Positions 23,385 to 33,169 of a stretch of 64,000 nt of DNA are shown here, one piece after another (position 1 is the first letter of the stretch; each line of letters begins with the position of its first letter). The translations under genes and the position numbers were made by a program. Source of the DNA: Lachnospiraceae bacterium (GTDB taxonomy: Bacteria; Bacillota; Clostridia; Lachnospirales; Lachnospiraceae); the NCBI GenBank assembly GCA_017546025.1, contig JAFYYS010000003.1, positions 1-64,000 of the forward strand, read 5' to 3'. A model generated the notes under the pieces. The model worked only from the letters and a program-made list of their open reading frames with translations, did no database searches and was not told where the DNA came from.

Positions 23385-25163
23385 TTATTCCTTTCCCGAA
23401 AGAAGCGCCTTCTCCGCTGCCTCAATCGTTATGAAATCCATGGAGGGTTTCTCCTGCGGATGGAAAATGCCACGCATGATCTTCGTGATCTGCGGCACAT
23501 CCAGTCCTACCCTCTTAAGCTCCTCCGTATGCGTGAACACCACCTCGGGCTTTCCTGCATACAAAAGGCTACCTCTGTCCATGACATGAATCCAGTTGGC
23601 GAAATTGGCCACATCCTCCATGCTGTGGGACACCAGAACGACCGTAATGCCGGCACGCTCCCTGATCTGCGCAATGGCCGAAAGAATTTCGTCCCTGCCG
23701 TGCGGATCAAGGCCCGCCGTCGGTTCGTCTAAAATCAATACTTCAGGATGCATTGCCATGACACCGGCAATCGCAACCCTTCTCTTCTGTCCGCCCGAAA
23801 GCGAAAGCGGTGAGTCGTTCCAGATGTCTTCGTCCACCTGTACGAGTTCCAATGCTTCCCTCGCGCGGGCAAGCTGTTCTTCCCCGCTAAGCCCCTGGTT
23901 CTTCGGGCCGAAGCAGACATCCTTTAAGACGGTTGCCTCAAACAGCTGGTCCTCCGGATACTGGAACACAAGGCCGACGTGGCTTCGGAGTTCCTTTCGG
24001 TTATACGATGCGGCATTGATGTCCTCGCCCTTATAAAGCACCTGCCCTTCGGACGGCTTCTCGAGGCCGTTCAGCATGCGGATTAATGTCGATTTGCCGG
24101 AGCCGGTCCGCCCGATCAGGCAGACAAATTCGCCCTTACGAATCTGCATCGAAACGTTCTTCAGCGCAACCTTTTCATATACGGTGCCGGTGCCGTACCG
24201 GTACGTGACATCCTTCAGCTCAATAAGCGGAGCCTCATGCTCCGATAATAACGTAACGGACTCCTGCACCTTCTTAGGAAGCAAATCATACGGGTTCGAA
24301 ACACGGTATTCTTCGGGCAGTTCGTGATACGCTTTGATGAACTCCTCTTCCGTCAGAATGTCCTCGGGAAGTGGGAAGCCCTTCTGTCTTAAGCGGTACG
24401 CAAGAACAGTCGCCTGCGGCGCGTCCAGCCCGAGCGCCGTCAGCTCGGAAACCCTTCTGAAGATCTCGCGCGGCGTTCCCTGCATCGCAATCTTTCCGTG
24501 GTCCATTACGATGACTCGGTCGGAAAATGTGACCTCGTTCATGTAGTGTGTAATCAGAAGCACGGTAATGTGCTCCTCCTGATTGAGCCTTCTTACGGTC
24601 GCAAGCACTTCCTTCCGGCCGTCCGGATCAAGCATCGCGGTCGGCTCGTCAAGGATGATACAGTCGGGCTTCATCGCCATGATGCCGGCAACGGCAATCC
24701 GCTGCTTCTGTCCGCCCGAAAGCCGATTTGGCGAATCGTCCTTCCGTTCGTACATGCCGACAGCCTTCAGGCATTCCTCTACGCGCTTTTCAATCTCCTT
24801 CGGCGGCACGCCGAGATTCTCGGGGCCGAAGGCAACGTCGTCTTCAACGACGGTTGCGATAATCTGATTGTCCGGGTTCTGAAATACCATGCCGGCGGCT
24901 TTTCGGATGTCAAAAAGCCGGTCCTCGTCCTTTGTATCCATGCCGAGTACAACGACACGTCCGTCGGTCGGAAGCAGCAGGGCATTGATATGCTTTGCAA
25001 GCGTTGACTTGCCGGAGCCGTTATGTCCGAGGATCGAAATGAACTGTCCTCTTTCCACATCAAGGCATACGTCGTCAACGGCACGCTTTTCCCCGATCCG
25101 GTCACCGTTCTCGTCCCGTCTGATGTACTCATGGATTAAGTTTTCCGTAGTGATGATTCCCAT
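23385..25163 (-). CDS. ecfA: Fused EcfA1-EcfA2 energy-coupling factor ATPase
   Basis: One 592-aa protein contains both ECF ATPase domains, usually two separate genes in Firmicutes. Domain 1 has Walker A GHNGSGKST (46-54), LSGGQ (148-152) and LDEP (171-174); domain 2 has GRTGSGKST (351-359), LSGGQ (455-459) and LDEP (478-481). A linker of about 50-60 residues (about 255-312) joins them. ATG 25163 follows AAAGGA; the frame extends seven codons upstream without support. The gene follows rplQ behind a terminator and ends 6 bp before ecfT. Confidence 0.95.
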   Translation of the reverse strand: MGIITTENLIHEYIRRDENGDRIGEKRAVDDVCLDVERGQFISILGHNGSGKSTLAKHINALLLPTDGRVVVLGMDTKDEDRLFDIRKAAGMVFQNPDNQIIATVVEDDVAFGPENLGVPPKEIEKRVEECLKAVGMYERKDDSPNRLSGGQKQRIAVAGIMAMKPDCIILDEPTAMLDPDGRKEVLATVRRLNQEEHITVLLITHYMNEVTFSDRVIVMDHGKIAMQGTPREIFRRVSELTALGLDAPQATVLAYRLRQKGFPLPEDILTEEEFIKAYHELPEEYRVSNPYDLLPKKVQESVTLLSEHEAPLIELKDVTYRYGTGTVYEKVALKNVSMQIRKGEFVCLIGRTGSGKSTLIRMLNGLEKPSEGQVLYKGEDINAASYNRKELRSHVGLVFQYPEDQLFEATVLKDVCFGPKNQGLSGEEQLARAREALELVQVDEDIWNDSPLSLSGGQKRRVAIAGVMAMHPEVLILDEPTAGLDPHGRDEILSAIAQIRERAGITVVLVSHSMEDVANFANWIHVMDRGSLLYAGKPEVVFTHTEELKRVGLDVPQITKIMRGIFHPQEKPSMDFITIEAAEKALLSGKE

Positions 25164-25198
25164 GACAATCCTTTTGCGTGGCATTTGCCACAGTCAGA

Positions 25199-25236
25199 AT
25201 AAAAAAGCAGCGCAGCCGGTAAAAGGCTACGCTGCT
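25199..25236 (-). terminator. Terminator after rplQ
   Basis: 12-bp stem with one wobble pair (AGCAGCG...CGCTGCT) followed on the minus strand by a run of six T. It ends the alpha operon only about 35 bp before the ecfA start, so ecfA expression may depend on read-through or a promoter I could not identify. Confidence 0.85.
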
Positions 25237-25248
25237 CACATGCAATAC

Positions 25249-25782
25249 TTATACGAGCTCGATCAAAACTTCCATCGCCGCATCACCCTTACGAGGGCCG
25301 ATCTTTACGATCCGGGTATAACCGCCCTTGCGGCCGGCATACTTCGGTCCGATTTCATCGAACATCTTGGCAATCAGGTCAACTTCCTTAACTGCCTTTC
25401 TGCCCTTCTGCTCGGCATCATATTTCGTTACCGGATAGAAGAAAGAAAGCATCTCTCTTCTTGCATGAAGTCTGCTGGGGCTGTCCTTCTTGATGGTCTT
25501 GGTCGCCTCAATCATGACGTCCTTCTTCTTACCATCGACAACTTCCTTTACTCTTCTGCCGTCTTTATCCTTCTGCGCAACCTTGTAGGTTACGGTAACG
25601 GTCTCGTAGTTATCCTTTTCTTTCGCAGCCATCGTAATGTACTTCTCGGCGATCCGGCGGATCTCCTTAGCTCTGGCTTCGGTCGTTACAATTTTACCAT
25701 TGGAAAGCAGAGCGGTAACCTGGTTTCTCAACAAGGCTTTTCTCTGATTTGAAGTTCTTCCAAGCTTTCTGTAGCCTGCCAT
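25249..25782 (-). CDS. rplQ: 50S ribosomal protein L17, long form
   Basis: Large-subunit protein of 177 aa; the usual bacterial L17 is 115-130 aa. The N-terminal [21 protein letters not shown] and the C-terminal [23 protein letters not shown] are canonical. The extra length is a charged middle insertion (about residues 65-125, [19 protein letters not shown]), which I believe is common in Lachnospiraceae. ATG 25782 follows GGAGG. Last gene of the alpha operon. Confidence 0.96.
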   Translation of the reverse strand: MAGYRKLGRTSNQRKALLRNQVTALLSNGKIVTTEARAKEIRRIAEKYITMAAKEKDNYETVTVTYKVAQKDKDGRRVKEVVDGKKKDVMIEATKTIKKDSPSRLHARREMLSFFYPVTKYDAEQKGRKAVKEVDLIAKMFDEIGPKYAGRKGGYTRIVKIGPRKGDAAMEVLIELV

Positions 25783-25832
25783 GTTAACCTCCATCTTGCC
25801 GCTTGGGCGGCACTATTTAGTAATGGCGAAAA

Positions 25833-26792
25833 TTACTCATCGCCTAAGTTCAAAGACAATCCAAGTTCTTTCAGCTTGGACAGAACTTCCTCCAAAGACT
25901 TGCGGCCCAGGTTACGAACCTTCATCATATCTTCGGAAGTCTTATTGCACAGTTCTTCGACCGTATTGATGCCGGCACGCTTCAGGCAGTTGTAGGAACG
26001 TACGGAAAGCTCGAGTTCGTCGATGTTCATCTCGAGAACCTTCTCCTTCTCGTTGCTTACGCTCTCTACCATAACCTCAGCGGTCTTAGCGCTCTCGGAA
26101 AGGTCGATGAAAAGATTCAAATGCTCACTCAAAACCTTGGCTGCAAGGCTGATAGCCTCGTCGGGAGCCAAAGTTCCGTTGGTAAATACATCCAATGTAA
26201 GCTTGTCGTAATCGGTCATCTGGCCGACACGGGTATTCTCAACCGTAAGGTTGACACGCTCTACCGGAGTGTAGATGGAATCCACGGCAATAACACCGAT
26301 GGGGGTATCCTCTTTCTTGTTCCGGTCAGCACTGATATAGCCTCTGCCCTTGGTGATGGTCAGCTCCATATAAAGCCGGCTGTCCGCGCCGCCGTTAAGC
26401 GTAGCGATAACCTGATCGGGATTCATGATCTCGATCTCGGAATCGGCATGAATATCACGGGCGGTAACAACACCTTCACCGGAATACTCGATATATGCGG
26501 TTTTGGGCTCATTTGAATCACTGTTATTCTTAATCGCGAGACTCTTGATGTTCATGATGATCTCGGTAACATCCTCCATGACACCGGGGATGCAACTGAG
26601 CTCATGTACAACACCGTCAATCTTCACCTGGCTTACGGCAGCGCCGGGCAGGGAAGAAAGCATGATTCTTCTGAGGGAATTGCCCAGAGTGGTACCATAA
26701 CCTCTCTCAAGGGGTTCCACAACAAAACGGCCATACTTCTTGTCTTCGGAAATCTCTGCAATCTCAATCCTAGGCTTTTCGAAATCAAACAT
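25833..26792 (-). CDS. rpoA: RNA polymerase alpha subunit
   Basis: Protein of 319 aa. The N-terminal domain (about 1-230, with [22 protein letters not shown]) forms the dimer that assembles polymerase; the C-terminal helix-hairpin-helix domain (about 245-315, [22 protein letters not shown]) contacts UP elements and activators. It sits between rpsD and rplQ in the standard alpha-operon order. Confidence 0.98.
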   Translation of the reverse strand: MFDFEKPRIEIAEISEDKKYGRFVVEPLERGYGTTLGNSLRRIMLSSLPGAAVSQVKIDGVVHELSCIPGVMEDVTEIIMNIKSLAIKNNSDSNEPKTAYIEYSGEGVVTARDIHADSEIEIMNPDQVIATLNGGADSRLYMELTITKGRGYISADRNKKEDTPIGVIAVDSIYTPVERVNLTVENTRVGQMTDYDKLTLDVFTNGTLAPDEAISLAAKVLSEHLNLFIDLSESAKTAEVMVESVSNEKEKVLEMNIDELELSVRSYNCLKRAGINTVEELCNKTSEDMMKVRNLGRKSLEEVLSKLKELGLSLNLGDE

Positions 26793-26834
26793 ATGTGCCC
26801 CTCCTTATGGGTATAACCGTTATATTCCTCTTTA

Positions 26835-27437
26835 TTATTTGGAATACAACTCGACGATAAGCACCTCATTTACCGGAACATCAATCTGGTCTCTGGTCGG
26901 ATACTCGTTAACGGAACCGGTAAGGTTCTCGGAATCGGCGGTAAGCCAAGCCGGAACAGCTCTGCCGTTCGTGGACTCGAGAATATCCTTGAATCTCTGA
27001 GCGGCCTTGTTCTTGCCTTTCTCGGAGATGGCGATGGAATCGCCGGGCTTAACAGTATAAGAAGGAATGTTTACACACTTGCCATTAACAAGTACATGCT
27101 TGTGGTCAACAATCTGACGAGCCTCCTGACGGGTTCTTGCGAAACCGAGACGGAAGATAACATTATCAAGTCTGGTCTCAAGAAGAATCATCAGGTTCTC
27201 ACCGGTCGTTCCGAGCTTCATCTTCTTAGCCTTATCGAAGTTGTTACGGAAAGGCTTCTCGAGAACACCGTAAATAAACTTGGCCTTCTGCTTCTCACGA
27301 AGCTGCATGCCATACTCACTGACTTTCTTGCCCGCTCTCAAATTCGTGCGGTTGCTTTTCTTATCAAGGCCGATCACGGAAGGCTCAATACCCAGCGAAC
27401 GGCATCTCTTTAAAACAGGACCCATTTCTCTAGCCAT
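26835..27437 (-). CDS. rpsD: 30S ribosomal protein S4
   Basis: 16S rRNA primary binder of 200 aa with an S4 RNA-binding domain (about 90-150, [31 protein letters not shown]). Only one Cys is present in the first 35 residues, so it is a zinc-free type. AAGGAGG precedes ATG 27437. S4 is the usual autoregulator of alpha-type operons, which makes the structured region upstream of rpsM interesting. Confidence 0.98.
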   Translation of the reverse strand: MAREMGPVLKRCRSLGIEPSVIGLDKKSNRTNLRAGKKVSEYGMQLREKQKAKFIYGVLEKPFRNNFDKAKKMKLGTTGENLMILLETRLDNVIFRLGFARTRQEARQIVDHKHVLVNGKCVNIPSYTVKPGDSIAISEKGKNKAAQRFKDILESTNGRAVPAWLTADSENLTGSVNEYPTRDQIDVPVNEVLIVELYSK

Positions 27438-27456
27438 TTTATTATTCCCTCCTTAA

Positions 27457-27858
27457 TCAGACTCTACGACGCTTAGGCGGTCTGCATCCGTTGTGCGGAA
27501 CCGGCGTTACGTCTTTGATGCTGGTTACATTGATACCGCTTGCCTGAAGCGCGCGGATTGCTGCCTCACGTCCCGAACCGGGTCCCTTAACCATAACGTC
27601 AACGGACTTAAGACCGTGAGGGATTGCTGCCTTAGCAGCGGTTTCAGCTGCCATCTGAGCAGCGTAAGGGGTGGACTTTCTGGAGCCGCGGAAACCAAGA
27701 CCGCCGGCGCTTGCCCAAGAGATAGCGTTACCCTCGGCGTCTGTCAGGGTAACAATTGTATTATTGAAGGAAGACTGGATGTGTGCCTGACCGTGGTCAA
27801 CGTTCTTCTTGACACGCTTCTTTGCTCCCTTTTTCGGTGCAACTAATTTCTTAGCCAT
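27457..27858 (-). CDS. rpsK: 30S ribosomal protein S11
   Basis: Platform protein of 133 aa with the signature ATP-like loop region [16 protein letters not shown] and the C-terminal [15 protein letters not shown] 27858 is chosen over the adjacent GTG because AGGAGG is seven bases upstream. Alpha operon. Confidence 0.98.
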   Translation of the reverse strand: MAKKLVAPKKGAKKRVKKNVDHGQAHIQSSFNNTIVTLTDAEGNAISWASAGGLGFRGSRKSTPYAAQMAAETAAKAAIPHGLKSVDVMVKGPGSGREAAIRALQASGINVTSIKDVTPVPHNGCRPPKRRRV

Positions 27859-27893
27859 CACGAAACCTCCTAATCAGTTTTCACAAAGTAATA

Positions 27894-28262
27894 TTATTTC
27901 TTCTTGTTGGCAACGGTACGCTTCGGACCCTTACGCGTTCTTGCGTTGGTCTTGGTCTTCTGTCCGCGAACAGGAAGTCCCTTTCTGTGACGTACTCCTC
28001 TGTAGCAACCGATTTCCTGAAGTCTCTTGATGTTCAGGGCAATTTCTCTCTTCAGGTCACCTTCAACCGTCATCGTCTCATCGATGATGGTGGCAATTCT
28101 CTTAACCTCATCATCGGTAAGATCGCGGACGCGGGTGTCCGGATTCACTTCTGCCTGGGCAAGAATACGATTGGCGCTTACTCTGCCGATACCGTAGATG
28201 TAGGTAAGACCAATCTCGACACGTTTCTCTCTGGGTAAGTCAACACCACTGATACGAGCCAT
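27894..28262 (-). CDS. rpsM: 30S ribosomal protein S13
   Basis: Head protein of 122 aa that contacts P-site tRNA and the intersubunit bridge. [26 protein letters not shown] and the basic C-terminus [11 protein letters not shown] are canonical. It lies downstream of a 317-base structured region that separates it from rpmJ. Confidence 0.98.
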   Translation of the reverse strand: MARISGVDLPREKRVEIGLTYIYGIGRVSANRILAQAEVNPDTRVRDLTDDEVKRIATIIDETMTVEGDLKREIALNIKRLQEIGCYRGVRHRKGLPVRGQKTKTNARTRKGPKRTVANKKK

Positions 28263-28579
28263 GTACTAAAACCTCCGTAAATAATAAAATAATGTCGGGC
28301 AAATGCCCGGGACCGCAGTCCCCGGGAGTACTCTCCCTGCCGGTTTATCCGGCCAGCCGCTTTAAAGTGTGACAGCCCGAATGCTCGGAACCGAAAGCCC
28401 GTGTAGATACTCACGGACTAAGACCAAGTCGTCTTTCCTTGCCTGACGCTCTTCGTCCACACTATCACAATGTTTGCCGTTTTACGGGTTAATAAAACGA
28501 CGATTGCAACACAAAAAGCAAGTGCTGTTCTATCGAGTCACCAATACTCTTCGGAACAACGCCTCAAGTACTGATGTTA
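28263..28579 (-). promoter_or_regulatory. Structured leader between rpmJ and rpsM (putative r-protein autoregulatory element)
   Basis: 317 bases without a gene but with many pairings. AGTGTG (28366-28371) pairs with CACACT (28458-28463), closing a domain with small hairpins CCGA/TCGG, CCGTG/CACGG (28399-28416) and AAGAC/GTCTT. Nearer rpsM are GCCGG/CCGGC (28339-28353), a CCCGGGAC...GTCCCCGGG hairpin (28306-28326) and a CGGGC/GCCCG hairpin (28296-28309). The last two share 28306-28309 and exclude each other, as in an attenuator. Its position fits S4-type control of the alpha operon, which is an inference. Confidence 0.6.
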
Positions 28580-28693
28580 TCAGCCTTGTTTCTGTTTGTG
28601 TTTGGGGTTTTCACAAATGATCATGATGGCCCCTTTTCTCTTGATGATTTTGCATTTTTCGCAAATGGGCTTTACTGAAGATCTCACTTTCAT
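28580..28693 (-). CDS. rpmJ: 50S ribosomal protein L36
   Basis: Tiny zinc-ribbon protein of 37 aa, [20 protein letters not shown]..., with Cys pairs CEKC and the C-terminal Cys/His (ICENPKH) of the zinc-binding form. AAAGGAG lies 12 bases before ATG 28693. It is normally next to infA, but here a lipoprotein-VanZ pair separates them, and it has its own promoter. Confidence 0.96.
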   Translation of the reverse strand: MKVRSSVKPICEKCKIIKRKGAIMIICENPKHKQKQG

Positions 28694-28733
28694 AAGTAAA
28701 TACACTCCTTTCCTCAAAAAAAGTCCGTATACT

Positions 28734-28762
28734 ATACTAACAGAACGATTTGCAAATTGCAA
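28734..28762 (-). promoter_or_regulatory. Candidate promoter of rpmJ and the alpha operon
   Basis: Minus-strand TTGCAA (28757-28762), 17 bp, TAGTAT (28734-28739); an overlapping TATAGT at 28731-28736 is an alternative -10. It lies between the VanZ-side terminator and rpmJ and would drive rpmJ through rplQ. Confidence 0.6.
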
Positions 28763-28841
28763 GCATTATTTTCGGGAAAATGCAAGAAAATATGGGGCTT
28801 TTCAGCACTTTCCCGAGGGTTCCTCTCTTTTTATAATAAGG

Positions 28842-28878
28842 AAAAGCACCGCTGCCGTCTTCATGACGGCAGCGGTGC
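28842..28878 (-). terminator. Terminator after the VanZ gene
   Basis: Perfect 14-bp stem GCACCGCTGCCGTC/GACGGCAGCGGTGC with a 5-base loop, followed on the minus strand by TTTTCCTT. It insulates the alpha operon from the lipoprotein-VanZ pair. Confidence 0.92.
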
Positions 28879-28931
28879 CTGATTTTCGGTTGATACCTTA
28901 TCCGTTTTACACGGCAGAACGGTCCGTTTCC

Positions 28932-29618
28932 CTACTTCTTTCCGATCAGATTGGTTTTCTTCCAGAGCTTCACCGTAAGCGGGTTCCAAAGGATGATAAA
29001 CCCGAGGATGACTCCGGAAAAGTTCAAAATCACATCATCGATATCCATGCTTCCGCGTCCGGTCCCGAACTGCACAAGTTCCACAAGGCAGATGAGCACA
29101 AGCATGCACGGAAGAAAGACATACCATTTCCGCATTCCCTTAAACAGGAACGGAACAAACCATGCCATCGGCATGAAAAGAATCACATTTCCGATCAGGT
29201 TCGACGCCACCTGCCGGATGCGAAGCGTACGGTTGTGATACGCGTCGATATAAAGCCGTATCGTCTGAAAAGGTTTCAGCGAGTACCTGTCCTCCGGCGC
29301 CCACCAGTGGTAATAGTTCCGCTCGCCGCCGAACAGCAGCCACAAAAGGACAAGCAGGTAGACTGCGAACATGACTGCCATGGCGAACCTTGCCGCCTTA
29401 GGGCGCTTCGCGCGCGTCGTTCCCGCGAGCAGAAAGCATGTTCCGAAAAATGCCACGCCGGCGATCAGAATGCCTGCCTGCAACAGAGATTCCATTCCGA
29501 TCAGGTGCCCGTTATGCTCGGATACCAGGAATACGAACATCAGCGCCCCGGTCGCCAGGAACGCCAGCACAGCGGCGACCTTCCACAAATTGATTCCGTT
29601 ACTCTTCTTACGACTCAT
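28932..29618 (-). CDS. VanZ-family membrane protein
   Basis: Protein of 228 aa with about six hydrophobic helices and the VanZ block NLIGNVILFMPMAWFVPFL, ELVQFGTGRGSMDIDDVILNFSGVILG. VanZ proteins are linked to low-level teicoplanin resistance, but most homologues have no proven function. Its start overlaps the preceding lipoprotein frame by 11 bp. The pair sits inside the conserved infA-rpmJ junction with its own promoter and terminator. Confidence 0.88.
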   Translation of the reverse strand: MSRKKSNGINLWKVAAVLAFLATGALMFVFLVSEHNGHLIGMESLLQAGILIAGVAFFGTCFLLAGTTRAKRPKAARFAMAVMFAVYLLVLLWLLFGGERNYYHWWAPEDRYSLKPFQTIRLYIDAYHNRTLRIRQVASNLIGNVILFMPMAWFVPFLFKGMRKWYVFLPCMLVLICLVELVQFGTGRGSMDIDDVILNFSGVILGFIILWNPLTVKLWKKTNLIGKK

Positions 29619-31292
29619 TATGCGCGATTCTTTCCCCTACCAGTTTGAAGACCTGCTTACCGTCCTTCGTTTTCACGGCTTCCGTGTGATTCGGATATCC
29701 GTCTTCTTCATAGTCGTCCTTTTCGGTCCCGACAACAGCGCCGTCTCTTGTGACCGTGCGCTCAATGCCGGTTTGGTTCCCGTTTGCATCAAAGGTATAG
29801 CTGACTGTTTCGGTAATGTGCATTTCCGTGTCAAACCATTCTTCTTCGCCGAACTCGTAATAGTCACTGCCGTAACCGATCTTATAAGCGCAGCTCTTTA
29901 CTTCCTTTACAAGCCTTCCGTCCGCATCATAGGTGTAACGGCAGTCAAGCTTGCCCGCGTCGCCGACATGGCCGTATTGTCTCGTGACACGGCCCTTCCG
30001 GTCATATTCATAACGGAACTCACATCCGGATTTCGTGTTGTTGATTTCATGAACCAGGCGGCCGTTCTGATACGTATTGTCATGCCACAGGACATCCTCG
30101 ATAAAGGCGAAGCAGTTCTCCGTCTCCCTTCGGCCACACGCTTCATTTCGCCTTCTTTGACAATCCTGCCGTTTGCTGACAGGTTCAAATCTCCGAGGAA
30201 AATGCCATTGCGAAGCTTCTCTGCATCCTCTTCCGACGGATACACCAAAAGTCCCTTTACCGTTTCCATCGGATTACCGTCCGAATCAACGGCATCATGC
30301 ATGATTCCAATCAACATAACCGCGCCGTCGTCATGATAAAACAGGAACAGCTTAAGAGCCTCTTTGCCGGTAAGCTCATCGGTATACACTGCCGAAGCAA
30401 AGCGCCCCGTTTCGTCCTTCTTTACGGCGTACCGGTATACCTGATGCATATAAACCTTTCCGGCCGTGGATTCTTTCCTGTCCGAAAAACTCAGGTTGCC
30501 GTCCTCTGCATACTCGTAGATGTAGGTATAGTCCAAACTCTTTTGAAGCTTATCATTTTCAACCGTAAAGGTGAGGTACCTGCTTTCATTTCCGTGATCA
30601 TCGAATTCTTGCAGTGAAAGAGATAACAGATTTCCGGTTTTGACCGTAGTCGTAGGCAGCTGATACACCGCCTTTGACACAAGCCTTCCGGTTTCGTCAT
30701 ATTCCGAATAGGAAAAACTGTGGTCCGCCTGAAAATAAAGGACATTTCCTTCGGCATCTCTTTCATAATAGTCGGCAACATACTCGCGGTTTCCTCCGAG
30801 AACCGTCAGTGTGCCGTATGCCGTGTGATACTCTTCTGCTACCGTTTCCCCGTTCAAAAGATACTTTACCGCTGCGGGAGCATCGGGATCATACTTGTCG
30901 GCATAAAGCTTTATAACTTCATCATAAGAAGCTGTGGCAGGTTTCCCGTTGACCGTGGTTTCCAAGGTCATCTGCCCGGCATAAACCGTCGTCTCCTGAT
31001 ACCAATACTGTTCCTCATTCAGTACCGAGGTGCGGATCTTGTCCGTCAGCTCGGTCTGCGTGAACTTTGCATCGCGCTTAAGCGGCGTCGATTCCGGAAA
31101 ATCCTCCGGCAGTTCGACGGCCGGTCCGGTCGGTTCAGGTGACGGTTCCACAGTCACGTCCGCGGTGGGCGTTACGCTCACTTCTTCCGTCGGCGTCGGT
31201 GTCACATTTTCCTTCTTTTCATTCCCGTTCTTTTCGCATGCGCAAAGTGCGAGAACGCAAAACAGTGTTATCAGTAAAAGATGCTTTTTCAC
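29608..31292 (-). CDS. Lipoprotein with YD/RHS-like repeats, apparent frameshift
   Basis: Exported lipoprotein: signal peptide, lipobox ending LALCAC near residue 20, then a TPTPTEE-type linker (about 25-60) and a domain rich in degenerate YEYDxxGRL / YTYDADGRLV repeats. The first frame (31292 to about 30128) runs out of register and stops at 29907. The reading with repeat character continues in another frame (IEDVLWHDNTYQNGRLVHEIN) to a stop at 29608. One extra base in the CCC run at 30126-30128 would restore a 562-aa protein. This is either a true mutation, slippage control or a sequencing error. GTG 31292 has AAGGGGG upstream. Function unknown. Confidence 0.75.
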
Positions 31293-31323
31293 AGTTGTTT
31301 CCCCCTTACTGTTTCTTTCTTTT

Positions 31324-31352
31324 TTATACTTTGAAACGCGTCAAAAAGCAAT
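31324..31352 (-). promoter_or_regulatory. Candidate promoter of the lipoprotein-VanZ operon
   Basis: Minus-strand TTGCTT (31347-31352), 17 bp, TATAAA (31324-31329), about 30 bp before the GTG start. Confidence 0.55.
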
Positions 31353-31420
31353 AGTTTCGGCGGAAACTTAATACAATTGTAATAAAGACAGGTAACTGTA
31401 ACAAATTACAACGGCAATGA

Positions 31421-31445
31421 AAAAGCCCGGCATGAAGCCGGGCTT
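31421..31445 (-). terminator. Terminator of the S10-spc operon after infA
   Basis: Perfect 9-bp stem AAGCCCGGC/GCCGGGCTT with a 5-base loop and a following TTTTCATT on the minus strand, 16 bp past the infA stop codon. It shows that the long ribosomal operon ends at infA here. Confidence 0.92.
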
Positions 31446-31461
31446 AAACCGTGTCACTGTT

Positions 31462-31680
31462 TTATTTGTCACGCCAGATGATGCGTCCTTTGGTCAGATC
31501 ATAAGGGGAAAGTTCCATCGTAACCTTGTCGCCGGGAACAATCTTGATGTAGTTCATACGGAGCTTGCCGCTGATATGCGCAAGAACAATATGACCGTTC
31601 TCGAGTTCCACACGAAACATGGCGTTCGGGAGCTTCTCCACTACAGTGCCTTCAATTTCAACTACGTCTGCTTTCGACAT
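31462..31680 (-). CDS. infA: Translation initiation factor IF-1
   Basis: OB-fold factor of 72 aa ([29 protein letters not shown]...) that occupies the ribosomal A site during initiation. Full-length and canonical. It follows map by 12 bp and is the last gene of the S10-spc operon. Confidence 0.98.
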   Translation of the reverse strand: MSKADVVEIEGTVVEKLPNAMFRVELENGHIVLAHISGKLRMNYIKIVPGDKVTMELSPYDLTKGRIIWRDK

Positions 31681-31692
31681 GCAAATCCTCCG

Positions 31693-32448
31693 TTAATGTT
31701 TAAGAAGTGAAAGTATTTCCGGTTCACCCTCGGTGATGAGGATGGTGTTCTCATAATGCGACGATAACGATCCGTCGGCGGTGACTATGGTCCAGTCGTC
31801 ATCCAGGATGCATACCTGCCACTCTCCCATGTTAACCATCGGCTCAATGGCAAGCGTCATGCCGGGCTCCAGCTTAAGACCGCGGCGTCTCTGGCGGAAG
31901 TTCGGGATCTGCGGATCCTCGTGCATCTCGGTTCCGATTCCGTGACCGACCAGATCACGCACGCAGGAATAGCCGTGCGCCACAACATAATCTTCAATCG
32001 CTGCAGATATATCATACAGGTGATTGCCCGCTTTTGCAAGCTTTATTCCTTCAAAAAAGCTCTCCTCCGTTACACGGATCAAATCTTCCGCTTCCGCGGA
32101 GATCTTTCCGACCCCGTAGGTTCTCGCCGCATCGGAATGATATCCCTGATAGATCAGACCTGCATCCAGGCTTACGATATCGCCTTCCTGAAGGATCTCG
32201 TGACGGCTCGGAATCCCGTGCACCACGCGGTCGTTGACCGAGATGCAGATGGATGCCGGATAACCGTCATAATTGAGAAACGACGGAATGCAGCCGAAGC
32301 TGCGGATCTTCTTATCGCCGATATCGTTCAGTTCCATCGTGCTGATTCCGGGGCGGATGTGCTTGGCCATTTCTTCATGGACAAGGGCAAGAAGCCTTCC
32401 CGCCTCTCTCATCTTTTCAATTTCACTTTTCGATTTGATAGTAACCAT
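31693..32448 (-). CDS. map: Methionine aminopeptidase, type I
   Basis: Metalloprotease of 251 aa that removes N-terminal Met. The five metal ligands are visible: Asp95, Asp106, His169, Glu202 and Glu233, with His77 near the substrate pocket. No N-terminal zinc extension. Ribosome binding site weak (GGGG). Located between adk and infA as in most Firmicutes. Confidence 0.97.
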   Translation of the reverse strand: MVTIKSKSEIEKMREAGRLLALVHEEMAKHIRPGISTMELNDIGDKKIRSFGCIPSFLNYDGYPASICISVNDRVVHGIPSRHEILQEGDIVSLDAGLIYQGYHSDAARTYGVGKISAEAEDLIRVTEESFFEGIKLAKAGNHLYDISAAIEDYVVAHGYSCVRDLVGHGIGTEMHEDPQIPNFRQRRRGLKLEPGMTLAIEPMVNMGEWQVCILDDDWTIVTADGSLSSHYENTILITEGEPEILSLLKH

Positions 32449-32460
32449 ATGAAAACCCCG

Positions 32461-33105
32461 TCAGGCATTCAAAATCGCCTTAATACTCTCGAAAACTTCA
32501 GCAACATCCTGCGTTCCGTCTACAGTACGGAGGATTCCTTCGCCGTTGTAGTAATCAATCAACGGCTGCGTCTGCTCATGATATACATTGAGACGCTTCT
32601 GTACGGTTTCCGGAACATCGTCCTTACGGATGGTGAGTTCGCCGCCGCACAAATCGCAGATGCCTTCCTTCTTAGGCGGGTTAAATACAACATGGTAAGT
32701 ACCGCCGCAGGCGATGCAGGCTCTTCTGCCGCTCATTCTGTTTACGATGCTCTCGTCCGGAACATCCACATCAATCGCATAGTCAAGCGCGTCTCCGTTC
32801 GCCTTGAGGCTTGCGGTAAGCGCTTCCGCCTGTGCAATCGTACGCGGGAAACCGTCCAGAACATAACCGTTCGCGCAGTCATCCTTCGTGAAGCGGTCCA
32901 TAATCAGCATAAGCGTAAGTTCATCCGGAACCAACAGTCCCTGATCCATATAGGCTTTCGCCTTCATGCCGAGCTCCGTGCCGTCCTTGATATTCGCGCG
33001 GAAGATATCACCCGTCGAAATGTGCGGAATGCCGTACTCCGCGGCGATCATCTTCGCCTGCGTTCCCTTGCCCGCACCGGGTGCCCCGAGCATAACAATC
33101 TTCAT
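32461..33105 (-). CDS. adk: Adenylate kinase, zinc-LID form
   Basis: Enzyme of 214 aa interconverting ATP, ADP and AMP. P-loop [10 protein letters not shown] at 7-16; the LID carries four zinc ligands Cys130, Cys133, Cys150 and Cys153, typical of Gram-positive enzymes. It is separated from secY by a small terminator-like hairpin. Confidence 0.98.
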   Translation of the reverse strand: MKIVMLGAPGAGKGTQAKMIAAEYGIPHISTGDIFRANIKDGTELGMKAKAYMDQGLLVPDELTLMLIMDRFTKDDCANGYVLDGFPRTIAQAEALTASLKANGDALDYAIDVDVPDESIVNRMSGRRACIACGGTYHVVFNPPKKEGICDLCGGELTIRKDDVPETVQKRLNVYHEQTQPLIDYYNGEGILRTVDGTQDVAEVFESIKAILNA

Positions 33106-33130
33106 AGCATTTTCCTTTCTTATTTCACGG

Positions 33131-33156
33131 AAAAAGGGTGAAGCAGAGCCTCACCC
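33131..33156 (-). terminator. Attenuator-like hairpin between secY and adk
   Basis: 6-bp stem GGGTGA/TCACCC (33136-33156) followed on the minus strand by five T. Short, so probably partial termination that lowers adk-map-infA expression relative to the ribosomal genes. Confidence 0.6.
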
Positions 33157-33169
33157 GTAATAATCCGAT

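Noticed and set aside
28263-28579. tRNA or other housekeeping RNA in the rpmJ-rpsM spacer
   Set aside because: No cloverleaf, T-loop or CCA end can be built; the pairings fit a leader better.
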